In this document: piece after piece, positions 34,598 to 43,756 of the stretch | Layout: the number at the start of each line of letters is the position of its first letter | How positions within the stretch are numbered: the stretch's first letter is position 1 | NCBI RefSeq assembly: GCF_017877055.1 | Contig: NZ_JAGIPG010000001.1 | Span: forward strand, 62,001-126,000 | Direction of reading: 5' to 3' | From: Neorhizobium galegae | GTDB lineage: Bacteria > Pseudomonadota > Alphaproteobacteria > Rhizobiales > Rhizobiaceae | Length of the DNA: 64,000 bases | Made by a program: the position numbers and the translations under genes | The notes under the pieces: generated by a model | Seen by the model: only the letters and a program-made list of their open reading frames with translations | What the model was told of the DNA's origin: nothing | The model's database searches: none

Positions 34598-35947
34598 ATG
34601 TCCGCAGCGATAATCGAGAAATATGGCGATGCGCGACTGCCGCGCTACACGAGCTATCCAACGGCTCCGAACTTCAGCGCGGAGTTCGACGCCCTTGATT
34701 ATCCGGCCTGGCTGAAGGCCTTGCCGGACGGACAGCCGACCTCGCTCTATATCCACATCCCCTTCTGTCGATCGATGTGCTGGTATTGCGGCTGTCACAC
34801 GACGATCACCGAGCGTGACAGGCCTATTCTCGACTATATCGAAACATTGCACCGGGAGATCGAGCTTCTGGCATCCGCTCGAGCCGACAGTTTCAGCGTC
34901 GGGGAAATCCATTTCGGCGGCGGCACGCCGACCATCATCAAGCCGGAGGAATTCATCGCGCTGATGGATGCGTTCCGCAACCGTCTCGGTTTCGCGGGGG
35001 TCGTCAATGCGGCGGTCGAAATCGATCCGAGAACCTTGACCGGGGAGATGGCGGACGCGCTCGGGGAGGCGGGCGTCACCCGCGCAAGCATCGGCGTCCA
35101 GAGTTTCGACCCGAAGGTCCAGAAGGCGATCAACCGCATGCAGAGCGTCGAAACGACGATGGAGACGGTCGAACACCTGCGCCGTAACGACATCAACGCG
35201 ATCAACTTCGACTTGATCTACGGGCTGCCGTTTCAGACCGTCGAATCCTGCGTCGAGACCGTCGAAGCCGCCGTCGCCATGCGGCCGGATCGTCTGGCCG
35301 TCTTCGGTTATGCCCATATACCGAGTTTCAAGAAGCACCAGCGGCTCATCGACGAGGCGGCACTTCCCGACGTGCGGGAGCGCGCGCTCCAGGCATCCGC
35401 GATATCAGACGCGCTGGTGGCGGCCGGTTATGTCCGGATCGGCCTCGATCATTTCGCCCTGCCCGGCGACGACCTCTCGCTTGCGCAGGCCGAAGGCCGG
35501 CTGCACCGGAATTTCCAGGGGTACACTACAGATGCCTGCGAGGCCCTGATCGGGCTCGGTGCCTCCTCGATCGGCCGGCTGCCGCAGGGATATGTCCAGA
35601 ACGAGGTTCCGCCCGGCCTCTATGCGACCCGGGTGTCGAAAGGCGAACTGCCGGTCGCCAAGGGCTATCGCCTCACACCGGAAGACCGTTTGCGCGGCGA
35701 GGTGATCGAAAGGCTGATGTGCGATTTCGCGGTGGATGTCGCTGCACATGCGGCGGCGCACGGCTTCGATGCCGATCTTCTGCTGCGCAATGATCGGCTG
35801 GATGAGCTTGAGCGGGACGGACTGATCGAGCGTCAGGGCGGGAATATCCGCGTCTCGGACGATCACCGGTTCATCGTCAGAGCCGCAGCCTCCGCATTCG
35901 ATGCCTATCTGAACAAGAGCGGCAGGTCCTTCAGCAAGGCGGCATAG
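34598..35947 (+). CDS. hemN: Oxygen-independent coproporphyrinogen III dehydrogenase
   Basis: A 449-residue radical-SAM enzyme that makes protoporphyrinogen IX without oxygen, supplying haem under low oxygen. The 4Fe-4S cluster motif is C57-x3-C61-x2-C64-x-C66 (HIPFCRSMCWYCGC), followed by HFGGGTPTII (SAM binding), GVQSFDPKVQKAINRMQ and FDLIYGLPFQT. Length agrees with true HemN rather than HemW. The ATG at 34598 follows AAAGGAG; an in-frame ATG at 34565 lacks a ribosome site. It appears intact amid broken nor/nnr genes and keeps two FNR/NnrR-type boxes. Confidence 0.93.
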   Translation: MSAAIIEKYGDARLPRYTSYPTAPNFSAEFDALDYPAWLKALPDGQPTSLYIHIPFCRSMCWYCGCHTTITERDRPILDYIETLHREIELLASARADSFSVGEIHFGGGTPTIIKPEEFIALMDAFRNRLGFAGVVNAAVEIDPRTLTGEMADALGEAGVTRASIGVQSFDPKVQKAINRMQSVETTMETVEHLRRNDINAINFDLIYGLPFQTVESCVETVEAAVAMRPDRLAVFGYAHIPSFKKHQRLIDEAALPDVRERALQASAISDALVAAGYVRIGLDHFALPGDDLSLAQAEGRLHRNFQGYTTDACEALIGLGASSIGRLPQGYVQNEVPPGLYATRVSKGELPVAKGYRLTPEDRLRGEVIERLMCDFAVDVAAHAAAHGFDADLLLRNDRLDELERDGLIERQGGNIRVSDDHRFIVRAAASAFDAYLNKSGRSFSKAA

Positions 35948-36013
35948 GATTCAGAACGGAAAATGGAGGTCCGGCAGTCCGCCGAGCCGGACCTCCCGCG
36001 CGGCCGGGACCCC

Positions 36014-37065
36014 TTATCCCGTCAGGCCGCGATAGATGGCGGGCAGAGCCGCCGGAAGTTTTGAGATATCGCCGACGACCGCATGGCCGTTGCGACCGAA
36101 CATCGTCGGCAGATAGGATTTCGCATCCTTGTCCACCGTCACGGCGAACACGTTGACGCCGAGGCGCCTTGCTTCCTGCACGGCACGGCGGCTGTCTTCC
36201 ATCGCAAAACGGCCCTCGTAGTGGTCGATGTCGTTGGGCTTGCCGTCGGTCAGCACGAGAAGCAGCCGCGTCCAGTTGGGGCGTTTGGCGAGGTCTGCGG
36301 TGGCGTGCCGCAGGGCGGCTCCAAGGCGGGTGTAATATCCGGGCTTCAAGCCGGCGATCCGATCCTCGACGGCTGGCGAAAGCCGCTCGTCAAACTCCAT
36401 CACCGTCTCGACCCGCACCCAGGAGCGGCGGCGGGAGGTGAAGGTGAGGATCGAGTGATCCGTGCCGCAGGCGCTCAGACCTTGCGCGAGGACGAGCAGC
36501 GCCTCCTTCTCGACATCCAGGACCCGCCGGTTGTCGATCCACGCATCGGTCGAGAGGGACACGTCGACGAGAATGGTGACCGCGAGATCGGGCGTGCGCG
36601 CCCGGCTTGCCACGTGGATGCGATCCGTGGCCTCTCCTCCGGCCAGGAGATCGGTCCTGCGCCGGACGACGGCATCGAGATCGAGTTCCACGCCGTCCAG
36701 TTGCGATTTGAGCATTTCCTGGCGCGGCCGCAGGATCCCGAACTGCTTGCGCACCTTCCTCACCAGCGCCTTCGTGTCTTCCGATGTTTCCAGGTGATCG
36801 CCGCTTGCCGACGTCGGGACGGCGAGGACCGGCAATGGTTCTTCAGGTAGGTTGCCTTCCGGTAGTCCCATTCGGGATAGGTTAGTTCGGAGGCGATTTC
36901 CTTCAGGTCGACCATTTCGGGCGGAAGATCGAGATCGAAGTGGAAACGGGAAGAGGGGCTCTCCTTCCGGCGTCCGAGAACCATTTCGTCGAGATCCTCG
37001 GCCGCCTTGCCGTCCTCCTCGGGCTTGTCGTCGGTCGGCGTTCCGGCGGGGCAGATCAGTTCCAT
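36014..37065 (-). pseudogene. norD: norD remnant (N-terminal deletion and frameshift)
   Basis: Minus-strand sequence encodes the middle and end of NorD, the VWA-domain protein needed to activate nitric oxide reductase. The first part (37065 to ~36832) has FHFDLDLPPEMVDLKEIA and ELTYPEWDYRKATYLKNHCR; near 36829-36832 the match moves to another frame and continues LETSEDTKALVRKVRKQFG, the MIDAS-like LVDVSLSTDAW, and LTDGKPNDIDHYEGRF to the stop at 36014. A lost G in CGG(G)TCC would cause the shift. About 300 N-terminal residues usual in NorD are absent. norCBQ are not in the window. Confidence 0.7.
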
Positions 37066-37081
37066 GAGGACGTCTCGTTCT

Positions 37082-37573
37082 TCAGTGCACGGCGCCGGAT
37101 ATCCGTCCCATCCGTCCGAAGAGGCGCGCAAGAGGGCCGGCGAGCCTCGACAGGTCGCGTGGCAGATCGATGTCGGCGCCATCGAGGGCATCGCGCATCC
37201 CCAGCATCGCTTCCATGTCGCCGGTGACGGAAAGGTCGCGCGAGAAGAACAGCGCGTCGGCATCGCAGCGGCCTTCAAGCAGGGCAAGCAGTAGGAAGAG
37301 CGGCCCTTCGACGGAGGCATCCCCCAGGTCCCGCATCGCCGGTTTGCGCATGACGCGGATGGATGGCCCGGCCGGCTCCACGATGAAGGCGAGAGGCAGG
37401 TCGCCCGGAAGAAAGGCAAAGCGCTTCGCCATGTACGCGCTCAGCCTTTCGAACAGGTCCGGATGTTCCTTCAGGACGCGCTCAAACAGCAGTCCTGCCG
37501 CTCGTTCGATCGCCGCAAGTGGCATGTAGTTCAAGGGGATGGCGAGCAAGTCGGGGAATTCCATTTTATGCAT
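37082..37573 (-). CDS. SCP2-domain protein, UbiT-like
   Basis: A 163-residue protein with a sterol-carrier-protein-2 fold. FERLSAYMAKRFAFLPGDLPLAFIVEP and DADALFFSRDLSVTGDMEAML (residues ~40-66 and ~107-127) match UbiT, the accessory factor for oxygen-independent ubiquinone synthesis; quinone is the electron source for denitrification, so the location with nor/nnr relics makes sense. The start is the ATG at 37573 or the next at 37564. It appears intact. It ends 16 bp before the norD remnant. Confidence 0.72.
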   Translation of the reverse strand: MHKMEFPDLLAIPLNYMPLAAIERAAGLLFERVLKEHPDLFERLSAYMAKRFAFLPGDLPLAFIVEPAGPSIRVMRKPAMRDLGDASVEGPLFLLLALLEGRCDADALFFSRDLSVTGDMEAMLGMRDALDGADIDLPRDLSRLAGPLARLFGRMGRISGAVH

Positions 37574-37705
37574 TCTGCTGAAATGCAGGCACAGGCTATC
37601 GGCTAAGGGAGCGGCCGTGTTTGAGCTGGCGCAAAGAGGATGAGGGTTCTTCCGAGAGACCCGTGAGAGCCGATTGGAGCGCGGCGACCGTCGGCCGCAT
37701 AGGCC

Positions 37706-37981
37706 TCAAGATCCGCCGGATCGCCCTCTCCCCCGAACAAAGGTCACGGCTTCGTTTTGAACCTCGCCTTCGCTGTTCAGGACGGCGCGCCACTGGCGGT
37801 TTCCGAGACGAACGCTCAGGCGGGATGTTCCGATATCCTCAGCTTCGCCGCGCTCTACCGTGCTCGTCACGAGACCTTGACGGATTCTCTGCCGGAAATC
37901 GTCGCGAGACAGCCCGAACCGAGCGGCGATCTCGCCGGATTCCAGGATGAAGTCGCCGTTCGGGTCGCGTTCGATATGCAT
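37706..37981 (-). CDS. DUF6522-like small protein
   Basis: A 91-residue protein, MHIERDPNGDFILESGEIAA then FGLSRDDFRQRIRQGLVTSTVERGE and RLSVRLGNRQWRAVLNSEGE (middle and end). It resembles small DUF6522 proteins often encoded with denitrification genes in alphaproteobacteria; family assignment is from memory. It is short, basic-acidic mixed and probably cytoplasmic. No known function. It is the most upstream gene of the minus-strand nor remnant group. Confidence 0.6.
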   Translation of the reverse strand: MHIERDPNGDFILESGEIAARFGLSRDDFRQRIRQGLVTSTVERGEAEDIGTSRLSVRLGNRQWRAVLNSEGEVQNEAVTFVRGRGRSGGS

Positions 37982-38112
37982 CGCTCTTCCTCAGGTCCAT
38001 GAAGGCTTAGTTGCAATTGTCACGGTTGTCACGAGGAGGCCCTCTCCGAGACCGAGCGATGCCCATACCGACGCGCACGAAAGGTGTCATCGCAAAACCC
38101 TCGGAGATCGCG

Positions 38113-38862
38113 TCAGATCAGGTCGAGAACGAACCGTTGTCCGCCCATGTTCACTTCGATCCTGCCCGGTTCTGCAATCGGGATCAGTCCGCACAACGTG
38201 CCCGTCGTCATCACCTGTCCGGCTTTGAGCATAGAGAAAGAGGAGAGCTGGTTCTGGTTCGCCAGCACGACCATCGTCTTCAGCGGGTCGCCATCGGCGT
38301 GCGCTGCCGGCTTGTCGAATCCAGACTGTCCGTCGATGAAAACCGACAGCTGGCCGATCGATGCGCCTTCGTCTAGCAGGCTCCGGTCCAGCGGCGGGCC
38401 GAGGACATAACCAACATTGCTCATCATGTCGGCGGCGGCGAGGGCCGGATCGCCACGGGATCCGCCTTGATACCGGCTGCGGAGAAGCTCCACGCCGATC
38501 CGTACCGAACCGATCGCATCGACGATATCCTGGCGGGCGACCTCGCCGTGGCGGGCCACGACATCCTTGCCGAGCACGAAGGCGAGTTCCACTTCGAGCG
38601 AAATGCCCGGCTGATGGGCATGACTGGTTTCTTCATTGACGGACAGAAGCGGTGCGCTCTGGCAGAAATCGCCTTTCAGGGTGAGCTTGGCGCCCTTGAA
38701 CGGCTGGCCGAGGGCGTGAAACACATCCCGCTGCACGGCATAGGCTTCCGCCAGCGGCAGCCCGAGAAACGGCTCCGGATCAAGCACTGTCCTCGACAGG
38801 ATGGAATTGCAAATGGCATTCGCGAGGCGGGCCGGGAGAGTGTCGGTGGGCATGTCGGGCAT
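38113..38862 (-). CDS. 2-keto-4-pentenoate hydratase / FAH-family enzyme
   Basis: A 249-residue enzyme of the fumarylacetoacetate-hydrolase superfamily, MhpD-like, that hydrates 2-oxopent-4-enoates or acts on related 2-keto acids. Metal-ligand region ISLEVELAFVLGKDVVARHG, EELLRSRYQGG-like VGVELLRSRYQ, SNVGYVLGPPLD, and VMTTGTLCGLIPI near the end are typical. The ATG at 38862 gives the usual length; the frame is open to 38937. It is divergent from the peptide-type ABC transporter operon and may degrade a product of the imported compound (inference). Confidence 0.8.
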   Translation of the reverse strand: MPDMPTDTLPARLANAICNSILSRTVLDPEPFLGLPLAEAYAVQRDVFHALGQPFKGAKLTLKGDFCQSAPLLSVNEETSHAHQPGISLEVELAFVLGKDVVARHGEVARQDIVDAIGSVRIGVELLRSRYQGGSRGDPALAAADMMSNVGYVLGPPLDRSLLDEGASIGQLSVFIDGQSGFDKPAAHADGDPLKTMVVLANQNQLSSFSMLKAGQVMTTGTLCGLIPIAEPGRIEVNMGGQRFVLDLI

Positions 38863-39276
38863 AAGCTCAGTTTCCTTGTTTGAGGTGGAGGCCCCAGGGC
38901 ATTGACAATCACTACCAATTGCCGAGCTCTCAGGCACCCCGATAAAATCAATGGATTTGGCACGACTGCGCCGGACCGTTTTCCTGCATCTCTTCAGCGA
39001 ACGGAAACATAAGTTCCCAACGACAGTCCGCCACTTCGTCGGCCTCCTCCTGACAGCATTCTTCCCGATCCCGCTTCTCCAACACAGGACCGCCCATCGA
39101 ACCGGCAGGAGGCAGTCTCGCGGCCTAATTCCACTTCCGTGACATCCGGACAGCGGGTTCGCCAGGAGTCGGCGAAAGCGGCATTTCGGATTGACACGTG
39201 TCGTAAGACATCATATCTCTTGGATTGTCACTATCTATTTGCCGGGAGGAGACCGGCAACCCAAGGGAGGACGGCC
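38863..39276. other. Divergent intergenic region with transporter promoter
   Basis: The 414-bp gap between the hydratase and the ABC operon shows no convincing gene. Its right end carries a near-consensus sigma-70 promoter (39191-39219) with a short palindrome in the spacer. Confidence 0.5.
39191..39219 (+). promoter_or_regulatory. Promoter of the dipeptide-type ABC operon with embedded operator
   Basis: -35 TTGACA at 39191-39196, a 17-bp spacer and -10 TATCTC at 39214-39219. The spacer contains TGTCGTAAGACA (39200-39211), a perfect palindrome of TGTC/GACA arms that nearly fits the TNGTNNNACNA motif of FadR-type GntR proteins; the GntR gene at 44546 is the obvious candidate regulator. Confidence 0.55.
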
Positions 39277-40881
39277 ATGAAGCCGCTAATGAGATTGATG
39301 GGGCCGGTATTGCTCGGTTCCACCCTGTTTTTCCAGCCCGCCTATGCCGAAACCCCGCCCAACATGCTGGTCGTCGGCTTTTCGATGACCAATATCCTGA
39401 CGCTCGATCCCGCTGCCATCACCGGCAAGGAGACCGTACAGGTTCTCACAAACATATATGATAACCTTGTGGCGCTCGACGCCGTCAATCGCGCCCAGGT
39501 CAATCCGCAGCTGGCGGAGAGCTGGACGATCGCCGACGACAACGGCTCGATCACCTTCAAGCTGCGCAAGGGGGCGACCTTCGCTTCCGGAAACCCGGTC
39601 ACTTCGGCGGATGTGGTCTGGTCCTTCAAGCGGTTGATGAAGCTCAACCTGGCACAGGCGTCATTCCTGAAGACCCACGGTTTCTCTGCGGCCAATGCCG
39701 ATGCAAGCTTCACCACTCCGGACGACGGCACGGTTGTCGTCAAGCTGCCGAAGAAGGTCGATCCGCAGGTCATCGTACAGACGCTCGGCATCGTCGGTCC
39801 AGGCTCCATCCTCGACATGAAGGCGGTCATGGAGCACGACAAGAACGGTGACCTGGGTGCGGCGTGGCTTACCAATAACTCCGCCGGCTCCGGTCCGTTC
39901 ACGCTCGGCCAGTGGCAGTCGAACGAGCGCGTTACGCTCGAGCAGAACCCGAAATACTGGGGCGAGAAGCCGGCCATGCGCCGGATCATGATGCGCCATC
40001 TGGCTGAATCGCAAAGCCAGCGGCTGATGCTCGAAAAGGGCGATATCGACATCGCCTTTTCCATGTCGGCAGCGGACCTGAAGGCGCTCGAGAGCAGCAA
40101 GGATGTCAAGATCCAGACGAATGGCGGCAGCGGCTTCTACTATCTCGCCGTTTCCATGAAGGACGAGAAGTTCCAGAAGCCGAAGGTTCGCGAGGCGCTG
40201 CGTTATCTCATCGATTACCAGGGCCTGAACGACAGCGTGCTGCCCTATTTCGGCAAGCTGCGCGATCGTCCCGTTCCTGCAGGCATCTTCGGCGCTCTTC
40301 CGAATGCGGGCTACAAGCTCGACGTCGCAAAGGCCAAGGCGCTGCTTGCCGAGGCCGGTTATCCGAACGGCTTCTCGACCACGCTGCGCGCCATTTCCGA
40401 CGTGCCGTTCATGAGCCTTGCGACTGCCATCCAGGCGACGCTTGCGCAGGCGGGCATCAAGGCCGAGATCGTCACCGGCTCCGGCGACCAGATCTACGGC
40501 GCGATGCGCGAACGCAAATATGAGCTTCTCGTCGGCCGCGGCGGCGGCGGCCAGTTGCCGCATCCGGACTCGAACTTCCGCGCCATCGTCTACAATCCCA
40601 ACAATGCGGATGAGGCGAAGCTCACCAACTTCCAGGGTTGGCGCACGTCTTTCTATGACGAGAAGATCAACAAGATGATCGATGACGCTCTCGTTGAAGG
40701 CAACAAGGACAAGCAGATCAAGCAATACCAGGACATCCAGACCTATTACGCGGATATCGTCCCGGCGATCCAGCCCTTCTCCGAAGTGGTGGACAGCGTC
40801 GGCTTCCGGGCCGACATCAAGGGTCTCGAACTTAACCCGTCCTGGTCGACCCAGCTTCGCACGGTCAAGAAAGAACGATAA
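39277..40881 (+). CDS. Dipeptide/oligopeptide-type ABC substrate-binding protein
   Basis: A 534-residue periplasmic binding protein of family 5. The signal peptide MKPLMRLMGPVLLGSTLFFQPAYA is followed by ETPPNMLVVGFSMTNILTLDPA. Core blocks are NIYDNLVALD, LAESWTIADDNGSITFKLRKG, GSGPFTLGQWQSNERVTLEQN and KVREALRYLIDYQGL. The ATG at 39277 has GGGAGG 7 bp upstream. Family 5 proteins bind peptides, but many rhizobial members bind sugars, opines or other solutes, so the ligand stays open. Confidence 0.9.
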   Translation: MKPLMRLMGPVLLGSTLFFQPAYAETPPNMLVVGFSMTNILTLDPAAITGKETVQVLTNIYDNLVALDAVNRAQVNPQLAESWTIADDNGSITFKLRKGATFASGNPVTSADVVWSFKRLMKLNLAQASFLKTHGFSAANADASFTTPDDGTVVVKLPKKVDPQVIVQTLGIVGPGSILDMKAVMEHDKNGDLGAAWLTNNSAGSGPFTLGQWQSNERVTLEQNPKYWGEKPAMRRIMMRHLAESQSQRLMLEKGDIDIAFSMSAADLKALESSKDVKIQTNGGSGFYYLAVSMKDEKFQKPKVREALRYLIDYQGLNDSVLPYFGKLRDRPVPAGIFGALPNAGYKLDVAKAKALLAEAGYPNGFSTTLRAISDVPFMSLATAIQATLAQAGIKAEIVTGSGDQIYGAMRERKYELLVGRGGGGQLPHPDSNFRAIVYNPNNADEAKLTNFQGWRTSFYDEKINKMIDDALVEGNKDKQIKQYQDIQTYYADIVPAIQPFSEVVDSVGFRADIKGLELNPSWSTQLRTVKKER

Positions 40882-40948
40882 TCGTCGGCTGCCGCGGCGT
40901 AGAATGCTGATGCCGCCGCGGCGTCCGGTACGATTTTGAGGAAGCCTC

Positions 40949-41965
40949 ATGAACAACGAGCGTTTCACCGCTTTCACGCGGCAGGCCGGCACCATATTGG
41001 CAACCCTTGTCGGGCTGCTGATCCTGACCTTCTGCATCGGACGGCTGATGCCGGTCGATCCGGTCCGCGCCATTGTCGGCGAAGAGGCCGACCAGGCCAC
41101 ATACAACATGGTGGCGGAACGGATCGGTGCGAACCTTCCTCTCTACCAGCAGTTTTTCCGGTATGTGAGCGATCTGCTGCACGGCGATTTCGGGACTTCG
41201 ATCCGGACCGGGCAGCCGGTGATCAACGACATCCTGCATGTCATGCCGGCGACGATCGAGCTTGCGACATTCGCGATCATCGTCGGGGCGGGCCTCGGCA
41301 TTCCGCTCGGCATTCTCGCAGCCGTGCGCCGCAACCGGCCGGTCGATCACGTCATCCGCTTCCTGACCCTCATCGGGCATTCGATGCCGATCTTCTGGAC
41401 CGGCATGATCGGCCTGATCATCTTCTATGCGGCGCTCGATCTGGTCGGCGGCGGCGGCCGTCTGTCGGATTATTATATCGGCCTGGTGCCGGAAACGACG
41501 GGCTTCCTGCTGATCGACGCGATCCTTGCCGGCGACTGGGAAGTGTTCCGGGATGCGGTCAATCATCTGCTGCTGCCGGCGAGCATCCTCGGTTATTCCT
41601 CAATGGCCTATATCACCCGCATGACGCGCAGCTTCATGCTGGACCAGTTGAACCAGGAATATGTCACCACGGCACGGGTGAAGGGGCTCTCGAAGGGCCG
41701 CACCATCTGGCACCACGCCTTCGCGAATATCCGGGTGCAGCTGGTGACGATCGTGGCGCTCGCCTATGGCAGCCTGCTGGAAGGGGCGGTGCTGATCGAG
41801 ACGGTGTTCTCCTGGCCGGGCTTCGGCCAATACATCACCAACAACATGCTGATCGGCGACATGAACGCGGTGATGACCTGCGTGCTGCTGGTCGGTATCA
41901 TCTTCATCGCGCTCAACCTGCTTTCCGACGCGCTGTACAAGATCTTCGATCCGAGGACGCGGTGA
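40949..41965 (+). CDS. Dipeptide-type ABC permease (DppB-like)
   Basis: A 338-residue membrane protein with about six helices. TFCIGRLMPVDPVRAIVGEEA at the N-terminus and the EAA loop VTTARVKGLSKGRTIWHHAFAN are diagnostic of DppB-type permeases, as is LLEGAVLIETVFSWPGFGQYI near the C-terminus. GAGG is 7 bp before the ATG. It pairs with the DppC-like gene one base downstream of its stop. Confidence 0.9.
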   Translation: MNNERFTAFTRQAGTILATLVGLLILTFCIGRLMPVDPVRAIVGEEADQATYNMVAERIGANLPLYQQFFRYVSDLLHGDFGTSIRTGQPVINDILHVMPATIELATFAIIVGAGLGIPLGILAAVRRNRPVDHVIRFLTLIGHSMPIFWTGMIGLIIFYAALDLVGGGGRLSDYYIGLVPETTGFLLIDAILAGDWEVFRDAVNHLLLPASILGYSSMAYITRMTRSFMLDQLNQEYVTTARVKGLSKGRTIWHHAFANIRVQLVTIVALAYGSLLEGAVLIETVFSWPGFGQYITNNMLIGDMNAVMTCVLLVGIIFIALNLLSDALYKIFDPRTR

Positions 41966-41966
41966 C

Positions 41967-42872
41967 ATGGCAGCTCAATCTCTCGACATGCAGGACGTGG
42001 CCATGAACGGTAAGCGCTCAAATCCCAACTCGGCCTTCCGCCGTCTGCTCGCCGTCATCCGCGAGCTCCTCGGCAACCCGTCTTCGGGTTTCGGCCTCGT
42101 GGTCATCACCATCCTGGTCCTGACGGCGATCGTAGCACCGCTGATTGCGCCCTATGATCCGAATATCATCAATCTTGGCAACACGCTGAAGCCGCCGAGC
42201 GCCGAACACTGGTTCGGGACCGACGAACTCGGCCGCGACATCATGAGCCGCATCATCTACGGCACGCGCATCAGCCTGACGATCATCACCATCGTGTCGG
42301 TCATCGTCGGTCCGATCGGGCTTTTGGTCGGCACGACGGCCGGTTATTTCGGCGGCTGGTACGACACGATCATGATGCGGATCACCGATATCTTCCTGTC
42401 CTTCCCGAGCCTCATCCTGTCGCTCGCCTTCGTGGCGGCGCTGGGCGCCGGCCTCGAAAATGCGATCATCGCCATTGGGCTGACCGCCTGGCCGCCGATC
42501 GCCCGCCTCGCACGCGCCGAAACGCTGACCTTTCGCGGTGCCGACTATATCTCGGCCTCGCGCATGCAGGGGGCATCGCCGTTGCGCATCATCATCAAGT
42601 CGATCATGCCGATGTGCCTGCCGTCGGTCCTGGTGCGTATCACGCTTTCGATGGCGACCGTCATCCTGACGGCGGCCGGCCTCGGTTTCCTCGGTCTCGG
42701 CGCCCAGCCGCCGCTTCCCGAATGGGGCGCAATGATCGCCACCGGTCGGCGCTACATGCTCGACAACTGGTGGCTGGTCGCCTTCCCGGGTGGCGCCATC
42801 CTGCTCGTCAGCCTTGCCTTCAACCTTCTCGGCGACGGCCTGCGCGACGCGCTGGATCCCAAGCAAAGATAG
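41967..42872 (+). CDS. Dipeptide-type ABC permease (DppC-like)
   Basis: A 301-residue permease. APYDPNIINLGNTLKPPSAE leading to HWFGTDELGRDIMSRIIYGTR is the conserved periplasmic stretch of DppC proteins; the EAA loop reads SRMQGASPLRIIIKSIMPM, and GFLGLGAQPPLPEWGAMI closes the family pattern. The start is taken at 41967, although an ATG at 42003 (MNGKRSNP) would also leave a complete protein. Cytoplasmic-membrane partner of the preceding gene. Confidence 0.9.
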   Translation: MAAQSLDMQDVAMNGKRSNPNSAFRRLLAVIRELLGNPSSGFGLVVITILVLTAIVAPLIAPYDPNIINLGNTLKPPSAEHWFGTDELGRDIMSRIIYGTRISLTIITIVSVIVGPIGLLVGTTAGYFGGWYDTIMMRITDIFLSFPSLILSLAFVAALGAGLENAIIAIGLTAWPPIARLARAETLTFRGADYISASRMQGASPLRIIIKSIMPMCLPSVLVRITLSMATVILTAAGLGFLGLGAQPPLPEWGAMIATGRRYMLDNWWLVAFPGGAILLVSLAFNLLGDGLRDALDPKQR

Positions 42873-42898
42873 GCCCGAAACAGTGTTAGGATTCCCTC

Positions 42899-43756
42899 AT
42901 GGATAACAGCCAGGCACTCCTGAAGGTCGAAAATCTCCGCGTCAGCTATCGCGCTGGCCGGGCCTACAACACCGTCGTCAAGGGCGTCTCCTTCGATCTC
43001 GGCCGCGAGCGGCTCGGCATTGTCGGCGAGTCCGGCTCCGGCAAGTCGACGATCGGCCGCGCGCTGCTGAAGCTGCTGCCGACCGCGAAGATCGAGGCCG
43101 ACCGGATGGATTTCGGGGGCATCGACCTCATCTCCGCCAGCGAAAAGCAGATGCTGACGATCCGCGGCCGGCGCATTTCGATGATCCTCCAGGATCCGAA
43201 ATTCTCGCTCAACCCGGTGCACCGCGTCGGCGACCAGATCGCCGAGGCCTATCGTGTTCACTACAAGGCCTCGACGCAGGTCGCCCGGCAGAAGACGCTG
43301 GAAATGCTGGAAGCGGTAAAAATCCGCGACCCCGAACGTGTCTACGGCCTTTATCCGCATGAGGTTTCGGGCGGCATGGGCCAGCGCATCATGATCGCCA
43401 TGATGCTGATCCCCGAACCGCAGATCATCATCGCCGACGAGCCGACCTCGGCGCTCGACGTGACGGTGCGCATGCAGGTCCTGAACATCCTGAACGAACT
43501 GGTGACCAACAAGGGCATCGGCCTGATCATGATCAGCCACGACCTCAACCTGGTGCGCAATTTCTGCGACCGGGTTCTGGTCATGCGCCATGGCGAGGTC
43601 GTCGAGGAACGGGCGGCCCGGGACATGCGCAACTGCACGCATCCCTATACGCAAGGCCTGCTTGCCGCGCAGCCGCATATCGGCGGCGCTCGCCGGCCGC
43701 TTCCGGTCCTCAACCGCGAAGTCATCTCCCAGGAGACCAAAGAGGTGCGCGCATGA
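42899..43756 (+). CDS. Dipeptide-type ABC ATPase (DppD-like)
   Basis: A 285-residue ATPase. Walker A GESGSGKST, Q-loop ISMILQDPKFSLNPVHRVGDQ, signature VSGGMGQRIMIAMML and Walker B IIIADEPTSALDVTVR are intact, with the switch His in MISHDLNLVRNF. The C-terminal CTHPYTQGLLAAQP segment marks the oligopeptide subfamily; the extra Cys motif for an Fe-S cluster seen in some members is not evident. Its stop overlaps the next start (ATGA). Confidence 0.92.
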   Translation: MDNSQALLKVENLRVSYRAGRAYNTVVKGVSFDLGRERLGIVGESGSGKSTIGRALLKLLPTAKIEADRMDFGGIDLISASEKQMLTIRGRRISMILQDPKFSLNPVHRVGDQIAEAYRVHYKASTQVARQKTLEMLEAVKIRDPERVYGLYPHEVSGGMGQRIMIAMMLIPEPQIIIADEPTSALDVTVRMQVLNILNELVTNKGIGLIMISHDLNLVRNFCDRVLVMRHGEVVEERAARDMRNCTHPYTQGLLAAQPHIGGARRPLPVLNREVISQETKEVRA

